Origin: Calditrichaceae bacterium
GTDB lineage: Bacteria; Calditrichota; Calditrichia; Calditrichales; Calditrichaceae
Assembly (NCBI GenBank): GCA_030622395.1
Contig: JAUXGF010000002.1
Location: forward strand, 1 to 17,519
DNA length: 17,519 nt
Reading direction: 5' to 3'
Both the position numbers and the translations under genes were made by a program. Shown here one piece after another: positions 15,269 through 17,519 of this stretch (the first letter of the stretch is position 1; each line of letters begins with the position of its first letter). The notes under the pieces are model-generated. The model worked only from the letters and a program-made list of their open reading frames with translations. It was not told where the DNA came from and made no database searches.

Positions 15269-15357
15269 TTTAGCGCTTGAACGAAAAATGGAAAAAATAT
15301 CATCCTGATTCCGGTTTACTGAGTATTGCAAAAAAAGCGTTTTCGCTCAAGCGCTAA
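15269..15357. repeat. TTAGCGC-ended inverted-repeat element
   Basis: TTAGCGCTTGAACGAAAA (15269-15286) and TTTTCGCTCAAGCGCTAA (15340-15357) are inverted copies with one mismatch (17 of 18), enclosing 53 nt with no ORF. It fills most of the 151-nt gap between pilB and pilD. A related word, TTAGCGCCTAAACGAAAA, begins at 4689, and a TTAGCGCTTTTTCCGAA fragment lies near 17070. It looks like a small dispersed element. It could also fold into a long hairpin in the pilB-pilD transcript. Confidence 0.65.
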
Positions 15358-15401
15358 TTAAATAAGTATCTGAAACTAACAATATTTTAAGAGCCGCTGT
15401 T

Positions 15402-16163
15402 ATGATAATAATATTATTTTTTATCTTCGGAATGTTAATCGGAAGTTTTTTAAATGTATGTATTTACAGGCTTCCCCTTAAAAAATCGATTATCTACCCA
15501 TCATCCCGTTGCCCTCACTGTGGAGTATCTATTCCTTTTTATCACAATATACCATTAATATCATATATTATTCTTGGCGGGAAATGTAAAAACTGCTTAA
15601 AGTCAATCTCATTACAATATCCGCTTGTAGAGCTTTTAAGCGGTTTATTAACGGTTTTAACTTATCTTAAATTTGGATTAAACGCCGAACTTATCTTTTA
15701 CTTAGTTTTTATTTATTTTCTGATTATCATCGGTTTTATTGATTTAAAAACGCATCTGATCCTTAACAATATTCTTTTCTTTATGATAGGCGCCGGGGTT
15801 GGCATTAATTTAATTTTTAAAACTATTCCATGGATTGAAGCCGGAATTGGTTTTGTTACCGGAGGAGCCGTCATGTTTTTTATCGCCTTATTAGGAAAAG
15901 TTATTTTTAAAAAAGAAAGCCTGGGGATGGGGGACGTTAAATTTGTCGCCGTGGCTGGATTTTATATGGGATGGAAAATGATAATTCCTTCGGTTTATTT
16001 TGGATTTGTACTTACACTGATAGCCATAATAATCTTAAGACTGATCAGCAAAATAAAAGCCGGGGATTATATTCCACTTGGTCCTTTTATTGCGTCAGGT
16101 TTATTAATTTTCGTTTTTTGGGGAAATGTTATAATGAACTATTATTGGGAACTGGTAACATAA
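15402..16163 (+). CDS. pilD: Prepilin peptidase / N-methyltransferase (PilD/GspO)
   Basis: A polytopic inner-membrane aspartyl protease that cleaves type III leader peptides of prepilins and methylates the new N-terminus. The 253-residue length is typical. The N-terminal domain has FGMLIGSFLNVCIYRLP (9-25) and the zinc-binding pairs CPHC (37-40) and CKNC (62-65), required for the methyltransferase half. Catalytic aspartates are D114 (GFIDLKTH) and D178 (GMGDVK), both in their conserved contexts. At least seven hydrophobic segments follow. All key residues are present, so it looks functional even though the next gene is a chimera. It could also serve pseudopilins of a secretion system encoded elsewhere. 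The ATG is preceded by a weak GAG site. Confidence 0.95.
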   Translation: MIIILFFIFGMLIGSFLNVCIYRLPLKKSIIYPSSRCPHCGVSIPFYHNIPLISYIILGGKCKNCLKSISLQYPLVELLSGLLTVLTYLKFGLNAELIFYLVFIYFLIIIGFIDLKTHLILNNILFFMIGAGVGINLIFKTIPWIEAGIGFVTGGAVMFFIALLGKVIFKKESLGMGDVKFVAVAGFYMGWKMIIPSVYFGFVLTLIAIIILRLISKIKAGDYIPLGPFIASGLLIFVFWGNVIMNYYWELVT

Positions 16164-16201
16164 TATGAGCTCTCCATATGTCAAATTAGAAGGATAAAAA
16201 A

Positions 16202-16882
16202 ATGCCGGCTTTTCAATATACTGCCATTGACCATGAAGGCAATCAAATACAGGGAGTCATTTTAGCGTCAAATGAAGACGAGGGTTTACAGCAGCTTAAA
16301 AAGCAAACCCTTATTCCCATTAAATTAGAAGAAAAAACTGTAAAACGCACAAAAAGCAGTTTTTCACATATTAAAATAAAAAATGCGGATATAGCAAGTT
16401 TCACTAAGCAGCTTCAAACTCTGCTCAAGGCCGGCATCCCGCTTGTAAACTGCTTAAATGTATTAAAAAAACAAACAACCGATCCCGATTGGGAACAAAT
16501 AATTTCTTTAATTGCCGGCGACCTTTACTCATACAAGGAAAAAGAAGTGAATATTAATCTGGAAGTAATTCCCCGCATAAATGAAGGCAAAAAAATTACA
16601 TTAAACGTTCATCCTGTTTTAGAAGAGATTATCGATTATATCGGTCCTGCCGATTATCCCCAACCGGTTACTTCTAAACGTGAAGTAAAAACAACGGTTA
16701 TGGTTAACAGCGGAGAGACGGTTGTTATCGGCGGGCTTATAAAAGAAATGGAAACCAAGTCCGTAGAAAAAGTCTGGCTGCTTGGAGATATACCCTTGTT
16801 GGGTTACCTTTTCCGGCATACAATAATTAAAAAGGAGAAAAAGGACCTGACAATATTTATCACTACGCGAATTATGGATTAG
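16202..16882 (+). CDS. Chimeric ORF: PilC/GspF N-terminus joined to PilQ/GspD secretin C-terminus (likely deletion remnant)
   Basis: The 226-residue frame joins parts of two different proteins. Residues 1 to about 108 are the start of an inner-membrane platform protein PilC/GspF: MPAFQYTAIDHEGNQIQGVI, then the first T2SSF domain from about 65 (FTKQLQTLLKAGIPLVNCLN), broken off around LIAGDL (103-108), before any membrane helix. From about 109 on it is the C-terminal part of an outer-membrane secretin: NINLEVIPRINEGKKITL (117-134), REVKTTVMVNSGETVVIGGL (160-179), LLGDIPLLGYLFR (193-205) and KKDLTIFITTRI (213-224). The junction is near 16520-16530. It has a good AAGGA site 7 nt before the ATG, so it may be translated, but neither half is complete. 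It is probably a pseudogene from an in-frame deletion, or an assembly join. Confidence 0.88.
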   Translation: MPAFQYTAIDHEGNQIQGVILASNEDEGLQQLKKQTLIPIKLEEKTVKRTKSSFSHIKIKNADIASFTKQLQTLLKAGIPLVNCLNVLKKQTTDPDWEQIISLIAGDLYSYKEKEVNINLEVIPRINEGKKITLNVHPVLEEIIDYIGPADYPQPVTSKREVKTTVMVNSGETVVIGGLIKEMETKSVEKVWLLGDIPLLGYLFRHTIIKKEKKDLTIFITTRIMD

Positions 16883-16947
16883 CTGAAATATAGCCGTTGG
16901 TATTTATACTACTAAATAAATGGTTTGCATGAAAGCAATCAGCAGTC

Positions 16948-17070
16948 AGCTATCAGCTTTTAGTTTTAAATTTAGTTTATGCTTTTTTGTATTGTGCTAA
17001 CAATTGAGAGCTTTCAAGGGTTTATACAAAAACCATTCAGATTTAAATGTCTTAATAAAAGCTGATAGCT
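16948..17070. repeat. 15-bp inverted repeat enclosing 93 nt
   Basis: AGCTATCAGCTTTTA (16948-16962) and TAAAAGCTGATAGCT (17056-17070) are perfect inverted copies. Outside them TGGTTTG (16921-16927) and CAAACCA (17098-17104) form a second, shorter inverted pair, so the whole may be an element of about 185 nt. It contains no ORF. Confidence 0.6.
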
Positions 17071-17210
17071 TAGCGCTTTTTCCGAAGTATTATTTACAAA
17101 CCACTTCTATTTAAGTATATCCCTAATCCGGATAAACCGGAAATAACAAATTTCATCCCGGCGGTTTGGAACCAATTCTTGATCTCTTCGTCACTTCAAA
17201 TTTTCATCCC

Positions 17211-17274
17211 GCCCCGACGGGGCTTCCCACTTTTTGGGGTATTTTTTTCTACAAACATTTCGTCCCGCTGGGAC
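17211..17274. repeat. Two short GC-rich hairpins of the same design
   Basis: GCCCC-GAC-GGGGC (17211-17223) and GTCCC-GCT-GGGAC (17262-17274) each have a 5-bp stem and 3-nt loop and sit 38 nt apart. They are preceded by similar words (TTTTCATCCC and CATTTCGTCCC). They stand out as GC-rich islands in AT-rich DNA. Confidence 0.5.
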
Positions 17275-17320
17275 TAAAAAATAATCCGGCTTAACGTTGG
17301 TGAACCATAGTTTATCCCTC

Positions 17321-17352
17321 GTATCAGAGTTAAGCGAAGCGGTCTCTGATAC
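17321..17352. repeat. 32-nt hairpin unit, copy A
   Basis: The unit has terminal arms GTATCAGAG (17321-17329) and CTCTGATAC (17344-17352) and a centre containing TTAAGCGAAGCGGT. Copy B at 17457-17488 is its reverse complement with one difference. Confidence 0.75.
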
Positions 17353-17456
17353 GTGACGACGTTGCCAGAAAGGCTTCACCCTTACATCTGTAATTTCAAT
17401 ATCATTGACTAAAACGCTTCGCCCTTACGCGCCTACCGGAATAATTCCCCCCGTGT

Positions 17457-17488
17457 GTATCAGAGACCGTTTCGCTTAACTCTGATAC
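17457..17488. repeat. 32-nt hairpin unit, copy B (inverted)
   Basis: Arms GTATCAGAG (17457-17465) and CTCTGATAC (17480-17488) enclose ACCGTTTCGCTTAA. Read in reverse complement it matches copy A at 31 of 32 positions. The two copies therefore form a larger inverted repeat around 104 nt, which itself carries a GCTTC[A/G]CCCTTAC direct repeat. Confidence 0.75.
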
Positions 17489-17519
17489 AAGAAAATTCCC
17501 AATTACAAATTCCTGATTC

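Larger units (their letters stand above)
16883..17519. other. Gene-free, repeat-rich region after the pilus remnant
   Basis: No convincing gene is present in these 637 bases. The stretch is built of palindromes: a 15-bp inverted repeat at 16948/17070, two GC-rich short hairpins at 17211-17223 and 17262-17274, a repeated GCTTC[A/G]CCCTTAC word (17373-17385 and 17416-17428), and two oppositely oriented copies of a 32-nt hairpin unit (17321-17352, 17457-17488). It follows directly on the chimeric ORF, consistent with a rearranged locus. Confidence 0.6.

Noticed and set aside
15300..15340. Possible sigma-54 (-24/-12) promoter upstream of pilD
   Set aside because: The GG and GC pairs are 13 nt apart instead of 10, and no other match to the consensus was seen.
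17191..17379. Minus-strand ORF of 62 codons in the right-hand repeat region
   Set aside because: It is made of hairpin repeat sequence on the reverse strand and has no ribosome binding site or recognisable domain.
16883..17519. Possible CRISPR array
   Set aside because: Repeats are few, palindromic and in opposite orientation, without regular spacers. No cas gene is present.

Overview
The window reads as chromosomal DNA of an uncultured, low-GC, Gram-negative (diderm) bacterium. LpxB (lipid A synthesis) implies a lipopolysaccharide outer membrane. A secreted PorZ-like beta-propeller protein ending in a FlgD-like sorting domain points to the FCB superphylum (for example Marinimicrobia, Calditrichota, KSB1 or Ignavibacteria-like lineages). 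The phylum is an inference. Most genes have recognisable Shine-Dalgarno sequences (AGGA/GGAG), which argues against a typical Bacteroidia member.

Left block, 349-12462, all on the minus strand (listed in transcription order from the right): an orphan MEMO1-family protein; a lemA / secreted TPM (YgcG-like) / cytosolic TPM set; lpxB; a METTL-type methyltransferase; a sigma-54-type NtrC response regulator overlapping a Nudix CoA pyrophosphatase; then a PorZ-like secreted propeller protein with recN starting 3 nt after its stop. These are mostly housekeeping, repair and envelope genes in small units separated by intergenic gaps full of palindromes.

Divergent gap, 12463-13036: AT-rich, with three CAATTG-centred palindromes and a short unrecognised ORF.

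Right block, 13037-16882, plus strand: a remnant of a type IV pilus / type II secretion cluster. It holds a PilB/GspE ATPase carrying an unusual C-terminal response-regulator receiver domain, an apparently intact prepilin peptidase, and then a 226-codon open frame. The first ~108 residues of that frame are the start of a PilC/GspF platform protein, and the rest is the C-terminal end of a PilQ/GspD secretin. This looks like an in-frame deletion that removed most of pilC, everything between, and most of pilQ (or an assembly chimera). It is the most striking object in the window.

Right end, 16883-17519: no gene; several inverted-repeat elements, including two nearly identical 32-nt hairpins in opposite orientation.

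Across the window the intergenic DNA carries several dispersed hairpin families: TCCCGA...TCGGGA palindromes, a GACCTCAAAGG hairpin present twice, a TGTCATTTCGA-ended element and a TTAGCGC-ended element. They look like non-autonomous repeats. One copy also has the form of a Rho-independent terminator. No tRNA, rRNA, CRISPR array or transposase gene was seen.
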